A stretch of 64,000 bases of DNA. Source: Streptomyces sp. NBC_00704. GTDB taxonomy: Bacteria; Actinomycetota; Actinomycetes; Streptomycetales; Streptomycetaceae. Both the position numbers and the translations under genes were made by a program. The DNA is taken from the NCBI RefSeq assembly GCF_036226605.1, contig NZ_CP109000.1, positions 3,282,501-3,346,500 of the forward strand, read 5' to 3'. Of the stretch, positions 44,801-56,500 are shown piece after piece; position 1 is the stretch's first letter; every line of letters starts with the position of its first letter. The notes under the pieces were generated by a model. That model was not told the origin of the DNA. It saw nothing but the letters and a program-made list of their open reading frames with translations, and made no database searches.

Positions 44801-47800
44801 GCGGCGTGGGTGGCGCCGGTGACACGGTCGGTGAGCTGCGGGTCGTGCTCCTCGAGCACCTGCCCCGCGGTGTCGTAGACGTACGACGTCACCAGGCCTG
44901 CCGGGTAGGTGTCGGAGACGACCTTCTGGGTGAGGACCTGGCCGAGGCCGTCGAAGGTGTACGAGGTGACGAGTCCGGCGGCGTCCGTCGTGGAGGCGAC
45001 GTCACCGTTCTTGAGGTACGCCACCTGGTTGACGGCGCCGCCGGGCGAGACGGTCTTCACCGGCAGGCCCTTGGGGACCACCCCGCCGTCGGCGGACGGG
45101 TAGGTGCTGGTGCCGTCGCTGTAGACGGTGGTCGTGGAGCGCCCGGACGGGAAGCCCGGGACGGCCGGGCCGGTGATCGCGGTCTGATTGCCGGCCGTGT
45201 CGTAGGTGAACGAGGTGAGGTACGTGGTGTCGGTGGCCGAGGCGGACCGGCCGTCGCGCTCGGTCAGCAGCTGGTCGTTGCGCGGGTCGGCGGTGGTCAG
45301 CTGCGCTGTCGTGTCGTCGGGGTAGTACGTGTAGTACTCGGTGTTGCACTTGTTCGCGGCCTGGTCCTGGCAGGACGTGGACGAGACCACGTTGCCGCGC
45401 ACGTCGTGACCGGTGATGGTCATCGCGCCGTTCGGATCGGTCACGGTGTGCTCGAAACCGGCCGAGTCATAGCCGAAGCTGGTCTTGTTGCCGAGGCCGT
45501 CGGTCTCGGTGAGGGCGCGGTTGTTGTTGGTGACGTCGTACGTGTACTTCAGGACCGCGGTGGTCGGGGAGGTCACGGTCACCGTCTCGACCGGGAGCAG
45601 GCCCGTGGAGTTCTTCGCTGCCTCGTAGCTCTGGGTGACGTCCGCGGCGGAGAGCTGCGAGCGGAACAGCGCGACCTCGGCGATGGAGCCCTTGAAGCGG
45701 GTCGCGTACCCGGTGTTGGAGGTGGAGCTGGTGTGCGCCTCGTCCGGCCAGTTGCCGCCGTTGAAGCCCGCGCCGACGTACGTGTACGGCTGTCCGGTCA
45801 TCGCGGCGGTGCCGGTCTGGGTGCCGACGAGGGCGCCGTCGAGGTAGACGGACTGGCTGGTGGTGCTGGTGGAGAGGACGACCTGGTGCCACTTGCCGTC
45901 GGTGACCGCGGCGGCGGAGACGAGCGGCTTGGTGGAGCCGCCGGAGAAGTAGAACTCGCCGTGCAGCTTGCCGCTGGTGCCGACGTAGAGGACCGGCGTG
46001 TAGCTCGTCGCCGTGGTGCCCGCGCTCAGCGGGTCCTTGCTCGCACCGAGCAGCACGCCGCCCGCCGTGGTCGTCTTGAACCACATGCTCGTCGACTCCG
46101 CGCCCGAGCCGGGCACCGAGCCGTTCGGCAGGGCCAGCGAGGAGGTGGTCCCGTCGAAGGCCGCGGCCTTCTGGTCGCTGAAGGGACCGGCCGAGCCGAG
46201 GGTGACCGCGCTGTACGTGCCGTCTCCGCCGCGCACCTGGTCGACGGCGGTGGTCGCGCCCGCGGCCTCGCCGAGCCGGAAGTACTCGCTCGGCGCCCCG
46301 CCGAGCACCGCGCCCCGGTAGGTGTCGCTGGAGCCGGAGACGGTGGGGGCGCCCAGCACCCAGGTTCCGCCGTTCTCGTCCGTCATCCGGTTGAGCACGG
46401 TGGAGTTGGTGTCGTACGTCATCGCCGCGTACGTCTTGCCGGAGGGCCGCTTGACCGAGGTCAGCAGGGACTCGCTGTGCGTGCCGTACGTGTAGAGCGC
46501 GCTGACGTCGGCGGCGACGAGCGGGCGGCTGTACCAGCCGACGTCGGCGATGGAGCCGTTGAAGTACGTGGCGTGGCCGTCGTCGTCGGAGTACGTCGGA
46601 TGGTCGGGCCAGCTGCCGCCGAGGAAACCGGTGCCGAGGTAATTGAAGGACTGGTTCTTGCCGAAGGCGGTCGCGCTCTTGATGGAGACGGTGCCGGTGC
46701 GTGAGCCGACCTTGGCGTTGTCCAGGTAGAGCGACTGGGAGTTGCCCGCCGCGGACAGCACGACGTGGTGCCACTTGCCGTCGGCGACGGACGCCGGGGT
46801 CACGATCGGGTTGATGCCGCCGCTGTACCAGAACTCGGCGTTGAGCTTGCCGTCCGAGCCGACGTAGATCGACGGCGTGTAGAAGCCGGACGCCTGGCCC
46901 GAGCCGATGGGCTGGGAGGCGTAGGAGTAGAGCACGCCGGGTCCGGCTGACGTCTTGAACCAGAGCGAGAGCGCGCCCGAGTCGGTGTCGTTGCCGAGGT
47001 TCTTCGGCAGGGACACGTCGGAGGTGGTGCCGTTGAAGGTGGCCGCCTTCGAGGAGGAGCCGGTCAGCGGGCCGCCGCTCTGGCCGACGCCGACGTTCTC
47101 GTACGTCGCGTTCGTCGTGCCCTCGTTGGCGAGGACGGCGTCCTTGGCGCTGGTGCCGGAGGTCTCCGACAGCGGCCAGAAGGTGTGCGGGTCGAGGTCG
47201 AGCGCCGCGTTCTGGTAGCCGGAACCGGTGGTGTAGCCGTAGACCGTGCACTTGGTGGCCGACAGCGGGGTGCACACCTTGGTGAGCTGGTCGCCGGTGT
47301 AGCCGTAGGTCCAGGTCTGGACCGTGGCCTGGTCCCCGGCCGTCACCGGGTCGGTCACCACGGTCGCCACGTGCGCGGCGAGCGCGCCGGACGGGGTGGA
47401 CCAGGTGAGGCCGAGGGAGCGGCCGGAGACCGCCGAGGTCATCTTGGTGATGTGGGCGGGGGCGCCGGTCCAGGTGAGGTTCAGCGCCCGGCCGTTGGCG
47501 TCCGTCACGGATGTCAGTCCGTAGGCTCCGGACCCCAGGGACTGGGTGAAGGTGTAGAGGGTGTCGTCCTTGTCGGTCAGCGTGTAGCCGCCGGTGACCG
47601 TCTTGAAGGTGGCGAACCGCCCGTTGCCCGGGGTGAAGGTGCCGTCGCTGTTCTTTCCGTAGCCCGCCTGGGAGCCGTCCGGGTAGGTGACCTGCACGCT
47701 CGCGACCACGCCGGCCGCCGTGTACTGCTCGGTCGCCCGTGCGTCGAAGATGCTCGACCAGCCCGAGCCGAACGCGCCCGTCCAGCGCGGGTCACGGGAG

Positions 47801-49950
47801 TTGTAGTCACGGTCCACGTCGAGGGACGGGCCGACCGTGGAGACGGAGGCGTCGGTGTCCGAGGTGGTGTAGTTGCCGATCGACGCGTCGAACCCGTGGT
47901 CGCTGCTGTTCTGCGAGAGTCCCGAGGTGATGACGGTCTGCGGGACCTGGACCGATATCTGGTAGGGGTCGGCCGGTGAGTAGAGCGCCGTGGCGGCGTC
48001 GTACGCCTGGACGGTCCAGCTGTAGTTCTTGCCCCAGGCGAGCTTGCCCGCCGGGACGGTCCAGTCGCCCGTCGCCACCAGGCCCGAGTCGGCGACCTTG
48101 GCGCCGGCGGCATCGAAGACCTGGAAGAGGTACTTGTCGGTGCTGCCGGAGGTGGAGTTGGCGCCACCGGCCCAGGCGGTGAACTCGGGCGTGGTGGTGC
48201 CGACGACCGCGTTGTCCGCCGGGAACTGCTCGTAGAGCTGCGGGGCGGTGTTGCCGGTGTAGGTGACCTCGATCCAGGGGCCCTTGCCAGGGTCGTTGAA
48301 GGAGCCGAACTGCTTCCAGTGCAAGGCGTCCGTGGTGGCCGCGTAGACGGCCAGGCCGTGGTCGGCGGTGGTGCCGCTGAGCCAGCCCTGGATCGCGGAA
48401 GTGGAGAGAGGGACGCTCACCCAGTCGCCGACGGTGCGGTCGGCGGTGGTGTTCTTGCAGGCGTTGGGGACGGTGGGGGTGGCGCTGCCGATCGACGCCC
48501 CCTTGGAGGGCCCGGGGTAGCTGGTGACGCCCTCAGGCGTCCAGGCGCCGGTCACGAGCGCGACGTCGAATCGTTCCGGCACCTGGCAGGTGGAGGCCCA
48601 CGTGTCGAAGAGGTGCAGCGTCGCGGCGGTGACGGTCGCTCCGCTGCCGTCCCACGCGGTGTCCCAGTGATTGACGAAGCTGTTGGCGGCGTGGGCGCCG
48701 GAGTCGTAGGAGCCGACCTTGATGGTCTGCTCGTAGGAGTGGTCGACGTTGTTGCCGGTGCCGGACTCTGCGTAGGTGGTGGTCCAGCCGTCCTGGACGG
48801 TGGGGTCGACGGTGACGGGGAAGACGCGGTCGGCGCTGTGCAGCCAGGCGCTGTCGAGGGTGATCTCGAGTGCGTAGCCGTCGCCGTCGCGGACGAGGTC
48901 GGTGGTGACGGCGTGGGTGGTCGCCGGGTCGCCGGAGCGCCGGTCGACCTTGGAGTCGTAGGCGTACGACGGAGGGATGCGCTCGACGGTCGTGCCGGAG
49001 GAGTCCCGCAGGTCGATCCAGCCGCCGGTCGCCCGGACCGGGGTGAGTCCCTGGAGGGTGAGCGGGAAGGTCCAGGTGTTGCCGGCATCCGCGGAGTCGA
49101 GGACGACGGACTCCTTCACGCCGGTGGCGGTCGGCGCGAGCAGCAGGTCGGTGGCGGGGAGGACCTCGTCGTACGTGACGGTCGAACCGTCGGCGGTGCC
49201 CTCGACCGGGGCCGCGCCCTTCAGGCCGTAGGCAACACGGTGCTTCGTGTCGGTCGCGAGGGAGGTCAACGCGGGGTCGGTGGCCTTGGCGGCGAAGTCG
49301 ACGTCGACGGAGTTGGCCGCCTCGTGCCAGCGCCCGTCCGGTCCGGCGCGCACATCCACGTCGATGGGCGCCCATCTGCCCTTTCCAGCCTGATAGTTGA
49401 CAGGAGTCTGGGACATCCGGCGGGTGACGGAACCGTCGGCGTTGTCGTAGGCGGTCTCCGTGCTCGTGGACTTGGTCGCGCTGCGCTTGCTGGTCCTGGT
49501 GTCGAATCCGGCACCACCGGCGCTCCGGCCCGCCTTGGTGGCCGGCTTGTGCGCCTGGTAGGCGGGGAGTTCTCCCCTGCCCTTGCCGGGGGCGTGTCCG
49601 GAGCCGCGGTGTGCGGTGGTGACGGCCGCGTCGACGCGGTGCCGATGACCGGCCGCGGTGCCGGACTGCTGGTGCGGCAGCTTGCCCCACTGCGGGTCCG
49701 TGAACCAGGAGGCCAGGGAAGCCAGGCTCATGCCGGGCAGCTCGATTCGGCCGAACTCCCGTCCCTCGGCGACAGCCTGGTCGGTCGTCAGCATCAGCAC
49801 GAGAGCGGTCAGCAGGAGCGCGGCGCATCCCCGCAGAGTTCTTCGGGAACGGAACGCTCCGTTCACTCGTCTGACAGGGCGGGGTCGGAGCGTGCCGCGC
49901 AGGCGGGACTTACGGCGCGGGCGACGGCTCAGCAGCCGGGGAGGCAGCAC
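38812..49950 (-). CDS. Giant RHS polymorphic toxin with SCP1.201/DddA-like deaminase tip
   Basis: A 3,712-aa exported protein. In order: a basic start and hydrophobic export segment (about 40-62); a DNRLRE-like cell-surface domain (about 380-560); an RHS N-terminal region (about 690 onward); LamG-like domains (about 975-1140, 1260-1420, 2005-2170); YD-repeat blocks between and after them to about 2950; and the RHS core (GSASYDPLGKVVSPTNTVTG ... SRWYDPGTGVFLNKD, ending NPFAYVDDNPMAGTD near 3050). Next come a Lys/His-rich helix (about 3060-3190), a Gly/Ala hydrophobic stretch (to about 3300) and a pre-toxin Hint domain (about 3340-3574, ending PVLVHN). The toxin (about 3575-3712) has HVETKLAWSM and GPCSGTLACESAVKAVLPRGS, the zinc His and paired Cys of SCP1.201-like deaminases. 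GTG 49950 has GGAG upstream. Confidence 0.9.
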   Translation of the reverse strand: MLPPRLLSRRPRRKSRLRGTLRPRPVRRVNGAFRSRRTLRGCAALLLTALVLMLTTDQAVAEGREFGRIELPGMSLASLASWFTDPQWGKLPHQQSGTAAGHRHRVDAAVTTAHRGSGHAPGKGRGELPAYQAHKPATKAGRSAGGAGFDTRTSKRSATKSTSTETAYDNADGSVTRRMSQTPVNYQAGKGRWAPIDVDVRAGPDGRWHEAANSVDVDFAAKATDPALTSLATDTKHRVAYGLKGAAPVEGTADGSTVTYDEVLPATDLLLAPTATGVKESVVLDSADAGNTWTFPLTLQGLTPVRATGGWIDLRDSSGTTVERIPPSYAYDSKVDRRSGDPATTHAVTTDLVRDGDGYALEITLDSAWLHSADRVFPVTVDPTVQDGWTTTYAESGTGNNVDHSYEQTIKVGSYDSGAHAANSFVNHWDTAWDGSGATVTAATLHLFDTWASTCQVPERFDVALVTGAWTPEGVTSYPGPSKGASIGSATPTVPNACKNTTADRTVGDWVSVPLSTSAIQGWLSGTTADHGLAVYAATTDALHWKQFGSFNDPGKGPWIEVTYTGNTAPQLYEQFPADNAVVGTTTPEFTAWAGGANSTSGSTDKYLFQVFDAAGAKVADSGLVATGDWTVPAGKLAWGKNYSWTVQAYDAATALYSPADPYQISVQVPQTVITSGLSQNSSDHGFDASIGNYTTSDTDASVSTVGPSLDVDRDYNSRDPRWTGAFGSGWSSIFDARATEQYTAAGVVASVQVTYPDGSQAGYGKNSDGTFTPGNGRFATFKTVTGGYTLTDKDDTLYTFTQSLGSGAYGLTSVTDANGRALNLTWTGAPAHITKMTSAVSGRSLGLTWSTPSGALAAHVATVVTDPVTAGDQATVQTWTYGYTGDQLTKVCTPLSATKCTVYGYTTGSGYQNAALDLDPHTFWPLSETSGTSAKDAVLANEGTTNATYENVGVGQSGGPLTGSSSKAATFNGTTSDVSLPKNLGNDTDSGALSLWFKTSAGPGVLYSYASQPIGSGQASGFYTPSIYVGSDGKLNAEFWYSGGINPIVTPASVADGKWHHVVLSAAGNSQSLYLDNAKVGSRTGTVSIKSATAFGKNQSFNYLGTGFLGGSWPDHPTYSDDDGHATYFNGSIADVGWYSRPLVAADVSALYTYGTHSESLLTSVKRPSGKTYAAMTYDTNSTVLNRMTDENGGTWVLGAPTVSGSSDTYRGAVLGGAPSEYFRLGEAAGATTAVDQVRGGDGTYSAVTLGSAGPFSDQKAAAFDGTTSSLALPNGSVPGSGAESTSMWFKTTTAGGVLLGASKDPLSAGTTATSYTPVLYVGTSGKLHGEFYFSGGSTKPLVSAAAVTDGKWHQVVLSTSTTSQSVYLDGALVGTQTGTAAMTGQPYTYVGAGFNGGNWPDEAHTSSTSNTGYATRFKGSIAEVALFRSQLSAADVTQSYEAAKNSTGLLPVETVTVTSPTTAVLKYTYDVTNNNRALTETDGLGNKTSFGYDSAGFEHTVTDPNGAMTITGHDVRGNVVSSTSCQDQAANKCNTEYYTYYPDDTTAQLTTADPRNDQLLTERDGRSASATDTTYLTSFTYDTAGNQTAITGPAVPGFPSGRSTTTVYSDGTSTYPSADGGVVPKGLPVKTVSPGGAVNQVAYLKNGDVASTTDAAGLVTSYTFDGLGQVLTQKVVSDTYPAGLVTSYVYDTAGQVLEEHDPQLTDRVTGATHAAVTSSVYDDDGDVISQTVADASGGDHSRTQNWTYDAYDRVLTESDANAAEGAANGNTTTYTYDTSGNKTKEVTTAGTETRYTYDDNGDLLTQGLMYTGDPVDPQPAVLLTESSRAYDPAGRLASITDAMGNTTAYTYTDDGLTSTVKRTSADGNSTYTLESDVYDAAGNLTQQTTDNGETVSRYTVDAASRTTSTELDPTGVDRVTTVSYTPDDQVASENDHDSSGYDRTTTNSYDDMGNLLAETLYGDASGHPAAWWKLNQTGGRSVTDASGTGNTATAGPGVTWADDAAKFAGTTTGTGDVVATNSPVLDTTASYTVSAWVNLADASTFRTFVAQGGANRASFYLQYSKTDNAFRFHAAGSDVASPSAFYDATASTAAPLNTWTHLVGVFDSGNGSMKLYVNGAQAGSATNTSPWTGTGPLSVGGAKTAGGATSDVVNGEVGDVQVYQRALSATDVTSLYGKGRSGGTVGSSDAQTTRYTYDRRGLPTSMTDAEQHTTDYAYDEAGNLAVTTAPAVQAEPDGTAASTVRPVTTSGFNTFGEGVEEQDPDGLVTTTVYDAEGNKVSETLPAYTPAGASAPNAGTTVWTYDSEGNQTSVTSPGGKTSSYLYDQLGDVAQVTDADGTKTHAVYDADGDQLSATDGTGAQAQATYDFLGRQVTSTTMERRPSTRTLTSTTSYAVTTGNPYGAHASSTTSPGGVTSSYAYNRAGDVTSVTDGAGNTTRYTYDFEGNRQKTILPDNTWTQTDYNAAGDPTTTRAYDANNVQLWATSQAYDGVGNLTAATDARGHTSHFTYDAAGTVTQEIQPVDASTSITTTFGYDAAGNRTRFTDGRGNSWRYAYTPWGQQEKITEPATAQHTSAADSTTTFAYDSDGQLTGATLPGDTTTSMTYDNVGRLKSMSGAGADAATAKRSFTYDAEGRVLSADTDEAGIAGAADHQDATHDAFTYDDRGDLLTTSGSAGTSSFAYNDDSNVTSRTDAAGTTTYGYDTAGRLSSLDDPVTGNRLTYTYDQLSDVKTVRYGSTGQTRTFTYNNAHELTNDVLVQGASTMASFAYGYDANGNLTSKTTTGVSGASANTYGYDWANRLTSWNNGSTTTAYAYDASGNRIRNGADVYTYDERDELTSDGTHSYTYSARGTMTQESSTAGGTVAYKTDAFGGQIVAGEQSYTLDATGRNITDRVTSTGTTRTFAYSGAGNTIASDGDDTYTFDPGGGLVGVKSTGGTGVLALTDQHNDVVGSFTSGATTLAGSASYDPLGKVVSPTNTVTGHLGFQSGWTEPGTGDVGTASRWYDPGTGVFLNKDSVSLNPVPNSVSANPFAYVDDNPMAGTDESGNCSWYDVVCGAKKTVHKVAKTVKHAAKKVYHAAKHVARKVVHAVKHAAHKVVHHVRDVYHATVRVVRRVYHYTARKVKRAARRVVHAVHTAYHKASKAVHRVVHTVKKAAKKVTHAVKKAAHAVASASRTAYHATVKAAKATVTYAKHHAAAITSFVISTAVFAGCEALTAGVGSIGCAAAAGAVGSLVEQGFACAENGGDDCSGGAFAGAAVTGAIAGALGGALGKIGGKLLAKAAPKAMKVVGGLFGKGATEAEETAATDATEAATSRADSEGAGSRSQSHADESGPGCPMPHSFTGSTRVLMADGTTKAIDRVRVGDEITNSVPGATGTQAHTVTTVIVTHTDHDFVDVTVKATAAKAAGNAAGKSGAKKAAERSGAKKAGVRSLGKKVARKAAFGLAASAAVLGALSAGHGQGDAKAPATQPVAAVSTVAGAATQDDAHLQTTFHHPFYDKTRSAFVEAKDLKSGDVLQTPTGTAQVTDVRLYHANTTTYDLTIGTLHTYYVEAGDTPVLVHNCDSVGDVADGLPVRGSGDKTVGQVVKFGDDGVSKVGKPFQSGHTSASEDIDKFLTDSPHISNPPSGMHPSVSHVETKLAWSMRNAGMKSVDVVINHASGPCSGTLACESAVKAVLPRGSTLNVWFRNAAGDMENIPLRGLADPLE
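39787..39930. repeat. 144-bp direct repeat, copy 2 (inside RHS Hint region)
   Basis: Partner of 35733-35876, same strand. It encodes the start of the Hint domain (CPMPHSFTGSTRVLMADG and following) in the intact RHS gene. Confidence 0.85.
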
Positions 49951-50098
49951 GGCAGGACTCCAACAAATCGGAAAACGACACAGAAGCCTGCCGATCTTGC
50001 CTGCCGTTAATCATCCATGAACAGCTTTGCGGTGAGGTCTTGCAGCTGCCTTGACCAGCTGTTTTTAAATCTGACCGTTTTGCTGCCACACCTCCGTT

Positions 50099-50117
50099 AA
50101 GGGCCGGTGCGGCCCTT
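50099..50117 (-). terminator. Short hairpin downstream of the HNH gene
   Basis: AAGGGCCG (50099-50106) pairs with CGGCCCTT (50110-50117), loop GTG. It lies about 70 bp beyond the HNH gene stop and upstream of the RHS start. The remainder of 49951-50187 is comparatively AT-rich and should contain the RHS promoter. Confidence 0.5.
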
Positions 50118-50187
50118 TGCGATCTCATCAACCGCACCACACCGGATCTTCACACTCGACGTGATGTCGTGGACGGAACATCCAGGT

Positions 50188-50931
50188 TCAGCCCCCGTGG
50201 AAGCGCCCCGGCGCCTTCGTCGGATTGCCGCCGACGGGAAGACGCTGGCCGGGGCAGGCCGTCAGGACCTTCTCCATCGCCGCCTTCTCGGCCGCGCTGA
50301 CCCATAGCTCGTACTTCTTCTTCACCGCGACCTGAGCGGCGACGTAGGTGCACCGGTAGGCCTTGTTGGGCGGCAGCCAGGTCGCCGTGTCACCGTCCCC
50401 CTTGGAGCGGTTGGTGCTCGCGTCCACCGCCAGCAGGTTGAGCGGGTCGTTGGCGAGGGCTATCCGCTTGCCCGCGTCCCAGTACTTGGCGCCCTTCTGC
50501 CAGGCGTCGGACAGGGCGACCATGTGGTCGATGTCCACCTTGCTGCTGCCCCGCCGGTAGGTGACGTCCTTGCCCGAGTACGGGTCGAACTCCAGCACGC
50601 CGTAGGACACCTTGCAGTGGCCGTCGGCGAACCGCACCCGCTCCAGGTCACGCTTGAGGATGTCGTCGCGGGTGTCGCAGGAGTTGGAGTCCGTGTCCGC
50701 CCAGGCGGAGCCGAACTTCTCCCTGCCGTAGCCGGTCTTGGGCGCCCGGCCCTTCACGGGCAGCGCCCGGGCCGCCGCGAGGGCCGCTCCGCCGCCCGCC
50801 GTCGCTCCGGGTTCTCCGGGCCCCGAACCGGCGCCTGCTCCCGAGCCTGCCAGCTCGTCGGTGCATCCGGAAACCGTCATGGCACACATCAGCACGACGG
50901 CAGCCGCCGTCCCGCCCCTCAGACGCCTCAC
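50188..50931 (-). CDS. HNH (DUF1524/GmrSD C-terminal-type) endonuclease lipoprotein
   Basis: A 247-aa exported protein. The signal peptide with lipobox VSGC (Cys23) is followed by an Ala/Gly-rich linker to about residue 60. The nuclease domain then starts at YGREKFGSAWADTDSNSCDTRDDIL. The catalytic HNH-like core reads KVDIDHMVALSDAWQKGAKYW, then LNLLAVDASTNRSKGDGDTATWLPPN and YRCTYVAAQVAVKKKYELWV, as in the secreted DUF1524 nucleases common in Streptomyces. It is likely a cell-surface DNase for nutrient or phosphate scavenging. GTG 50931 has GGGGAGGGG upstream. It is next to the RHS gene but has its own leader, so a link to the toxin system is not shown. Confidence 0.88.
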   Translation of the reverse strand: MRRLRGGTAAAVVLMCAMTVSGCTDELAGSGAGAGSGPGEPGATAGGGAALAAARALPVKGRAPKTGYGREKFGSAWADTDSNSCDTRDDILKRDLERVRFADGHCKVSYGVLEFDPYSGKDVTYRRGSSKVDIDHMVALSDAWQKGAKYWDAGKRIALANDPLNLLAVDASTNRSKGDGDTATWLPPNKAYRCTYVAAQVAVKKKYELWVSAAEKAAMEKVLTACPGQRLPVGGNPTKAPGRFHGG

Positions 50932-51168
50932 GCGCCCCTCCCCTTGCCTGCCTGCCGCCACCCCGCACAGGGCGGATTCCCCAGCCGGGGACTCGCACAC
51001 ACCGTAGCGAGGGGGCGCACGGAGGCGACGGGCGGAGGGGGCGGCGGACGTGGCGGCGGAGGCGGCGGGCGAGGCGGCGGGTGGTCCAGACCATCGGGAG
51101 TTCGAGTGGGCATCTGCCGCATCTCGGGAATATCGTCGGAGGGGAGTCACCTTCGCAAAGGAGCTCGC

Positions 51169-51354
51169 ATGGGCATCTTCGACAGGTTCAAGAGCAACAA
51201 GGCGGCCCAGGACAAGGCCAGGGACATGTCCGACGCCGCCGAACGCACGGTCAACGAGAAGACGGGCGACAAGTACGAGTCCCAGGTCGACACCGGGCAG
51301 CGGAAGCTGCACGAGCGGCTCGGCATGGACGAGGACCGGCCCGAACAGCCGTAG
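51169..51354 (+). CDS. MT0933-like small antitoxin-family protein (61 aa)
   Basis: A short charged helical protein, MGIFDRFKSNKAAQDKARDM then SDAAERTVNEKTGDKYESQVDTGQRKLHERLG. This matches the MT0933-type family, which databases label as putative antitoxin. No toxin gene is next to it, so a stand-alone role (stress or surface-associated) is as likely. ATG 51169 has AAAGGAG at ideal spacing. It is divergent from the HNH gene and convergent with mfd. Confidence 0.85.
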   Translation: MGIFDRFKSNKAAQDKARDMSDAAERTVNEKTGDKYESQVDTGQRKLHERLGMDEDRPEQP

Positions 51355-51436
51355 CCCGCGCACGGCCGTAGCCCGCGCCCGCGCGCGACCGGACCCACCG
51401 GACGGGCCCGGCCGCACGTGCGCGCACCGTTCCGGC

Positions 51437-51476
51437 GAAGCCGCCCGCGGGGAGGTTCCTCCCCGCGGGCGGCTTC
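51437..51476. terminator. Long perfect hairpin between convergent genes
   Basis: A 19-bp perfect stem, 51437-51455 with 51458-51476, has only 2 nt between the arms. It lies in the 341-bp gap between the MT0933-like gene and mfd. The rest of the gap is imperfect CCGCCGAYRYCC-type repeats with no gene. Confidence 0.75.
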
Positions 51477-51695
51477 CGCACGTGGTGGCGGCGGCCGCAT
51501 CGCAGCCGGCGCCCCTCCGACGCCCCCACGCTCCGACGTCCGGCCGCCGGCGCCCCGCCGATACCCGGCCGCCGACATCCCGCCGACGCCCGGCCATCGC
51601 GGCCCGCCGATACCCGGCCGTCGCGGCCCGGTGACCGCCGCGACCCCGGCCGCGGCCGCCGCGACCCGATCCCGGCCGCGGCCGCCGCTCCGGCC

Positions 51696-55229
<3,534 letters not shown>

Positions 55230-55732
55230 GGGGGGCTTTCCGTCTGAGGAGGGGCATCGCAAACAGCCCGACACGTCGAACGGGCCGGGGCTGCCAAGCG
55301 TACGACGCCGGGGGCCGGACCGCCCTGCCGCTTCGGCGTCCCCGTCGTCGCGTCCGCCGTTTCCCCGCGGCTTTCCCGGCGATTCCCGAGAAGTCGGTCC
55401 CGCGCTCCTTTCCGGTTCTTTCCGGGCGGCACAGAACGAAATGCGCTCGCCCCGATATCCCATGCCGGGAATTCACGCAGATGATTTGAGCAACATCTGA
55501 GCTTGCCCGCCGAGAGCCCGGACCGCGACGCTCGCCTCCCCGCTCGGATATGCCGTCTCCGGCATGGGGCGAAATTGTCTTCTGTATGGCGGGCGCCAGG
55601 AAAGAGCAGGTCACAGGGCACGGAATAACCGACTCCGAATTCCGTTCGCCGATACCGCCGGAAAAGCGATCGCCCGCCTGGCGCGGCCATGCCACCATGA
55701 CGGCCACATTCATCCGGAAAGGAATTACACCC
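55230..55732. other. Divergent promoter interval, mfd / phospholipase
   Basis: About 500 bp between divergent starts. No gene is supported. The right half (55400-55732) is less GC-rich, with ATTTGAGCAACATCTGAGC near 55483, and probably contains the phospholipase promoter. ATG 55697 lies in frame with the phospholipase but has no ribosome-binding site. Confidence 0.5.
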
Positions 55733-56290
55733 TTGAACAAGTTGCGCGCCGCAGTGCCGGGCATCGCCCTTTCGGGTCTCCTCCTCGTCACGGGAGCGAC
55801 GCCCGCACTGGCCGCTTCCTCCGCTTCCCACACGGCCGCCTCACCCACGGCGGCCGCAGCCGTGACCAAGGCGCAGAAGCTCGCCAAGCTGAAGACCCTC
55901 ACCCAGAACTCCGAGGCCTCTTCGCTGAAGTGGACCTCGGCACTCGGCGACCACAACGCCGGCCGGGCCTCGATCAACAAGTACAAGTTCAACTGGCACA
56001 CCGACTACTGCAGCTACTCGCCGGACACGCTGCCGGGCGGCTACGTCTTCAAGTGGGGCTGCTACCGCCACGACTTCTCGTACCGCAACTACAAGAGCCT
56101 GGTGGGCAACGCCGCGTTCAAGCGGGACCACAAGCTGCGCGTCGACAAGGCGCTCCTCGGCGACCTGAACCGGGTCTGCGGCCACCGCTTCTGGGCCGAC
56201 CCGCTCCCGGCCTCCGAGCGCAGCAGGCTGAAGGCGGCCTGCTACAAGGCCGCGAAGAAGTACTACAACGCGGTCCGCGCCGCCGGCTGA
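55733..56290 (+). CDS. Secreted prokaryotic phospholipase A2
   Basis: A 185-aa secreted enzyme hydrolysing the sn-2 ester of phospholipids. The signal peptide (NKLRAAVPGIALSGLLLVTGATPALA) is followed by a short Ala/Ser/Thr propeptide-like segment. The PLA2 core TDYCSYSPDTLPGGYVFKWGCYRHDFSYRNYKS carries the catalytic His-Asp pair and the paired Cys residues, and a later Cys pair lies in RVCGHRFW and KAACYKA. TTG 55733 is chosen because AAAGGA lies 9 nt upstream and the signal peptide then begins normally. ATG 55697 would add 12 residues without a ribosome-binding site. It resembles Streptomyces extracellular PLA2. It converges on the second ABC transporter. Confidence 0.9.
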   Translation: MNKLRAAVPGIALSGLLLVTGATPALAASSASHTAASPTAAAAVTKAQKLAKLKTLTQNSEASSLKWTSALGDHNAGRASINKYKFNWHTDYCSYSPDTLPGGYVFKWGCYRHDFSYRNYKSLVGNAAFKRDHKLRVDKALLGDLNRVCGHRFWADPLPASERSRLKAACYKAAKKYYNAVRAAG

Positions 56291-56340
56291 TCCGGCCGGG
56301 GCCGCACACGCGGACAGCTGACACCTGACAGCTGACAGCT

Positions 56341-56380
56341 GACAGCGGGGCACGGAGAGTTCTCTCCGTGCCCCGCTGTC
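56341..56380. terminator. Perfect 19-bp terminator hairpin
   Basis: GACAGCGGGGCACGGAGAG (56341-56359) pairs fully with 56362-56380, 2-nt loop. It follows the phospholipase stop by 50 bp. Short CAGCTGACA repeats lie just before it. Confidence 0.8.
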
Positions 56381-56466
56381 CGGTTTCCCGGCTGTCCCCC
56401 TGTCCGGTTTCCCGGGTGTCCGGTTTCCCGGTTTCCCGGCTTCCCGGTTTCCCGGTTTCCCGGTTG
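56381..56466. repeat. 8-bp tandem repeat GGTTTCCC
   Basis: Five in-phase copies of GGTTTCCC (third copy GGCTTCCC) at 56422-56461, preceded by looser copies separated by TGTCC from 56381. It lies between the terminator hairpin and the permease stop. Confidence 0.8.
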
Positions 56467-56500
56467 TGCGGGACTTCCGCGCCCTGTGCCGGGCGGTCGG

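Noticed and set aside
40354..46704. 2,116-codon open frame on the plus strand opposite the RHS gene
   Set aside because: It is antisense to conserved RHS/LamG coding sequence. The translation is Val/Gly/Arg-rich with no domains, a known effect of high GC3 on the opposite strand.
50188..50931. HNH lipoprotein as part of the RHS toxin system
   Set aside because: It has its own signal peptide, leader and terminator, and such secreted nucleases are common stand-alone genes in Streptomyces.
51169..51354. Toxin-antitoxin pair at the MT0933-like gene
   Set aside because: No candidate toxin on either side. Neighbours are an HNH lipoprotein on the other strand and mfd.
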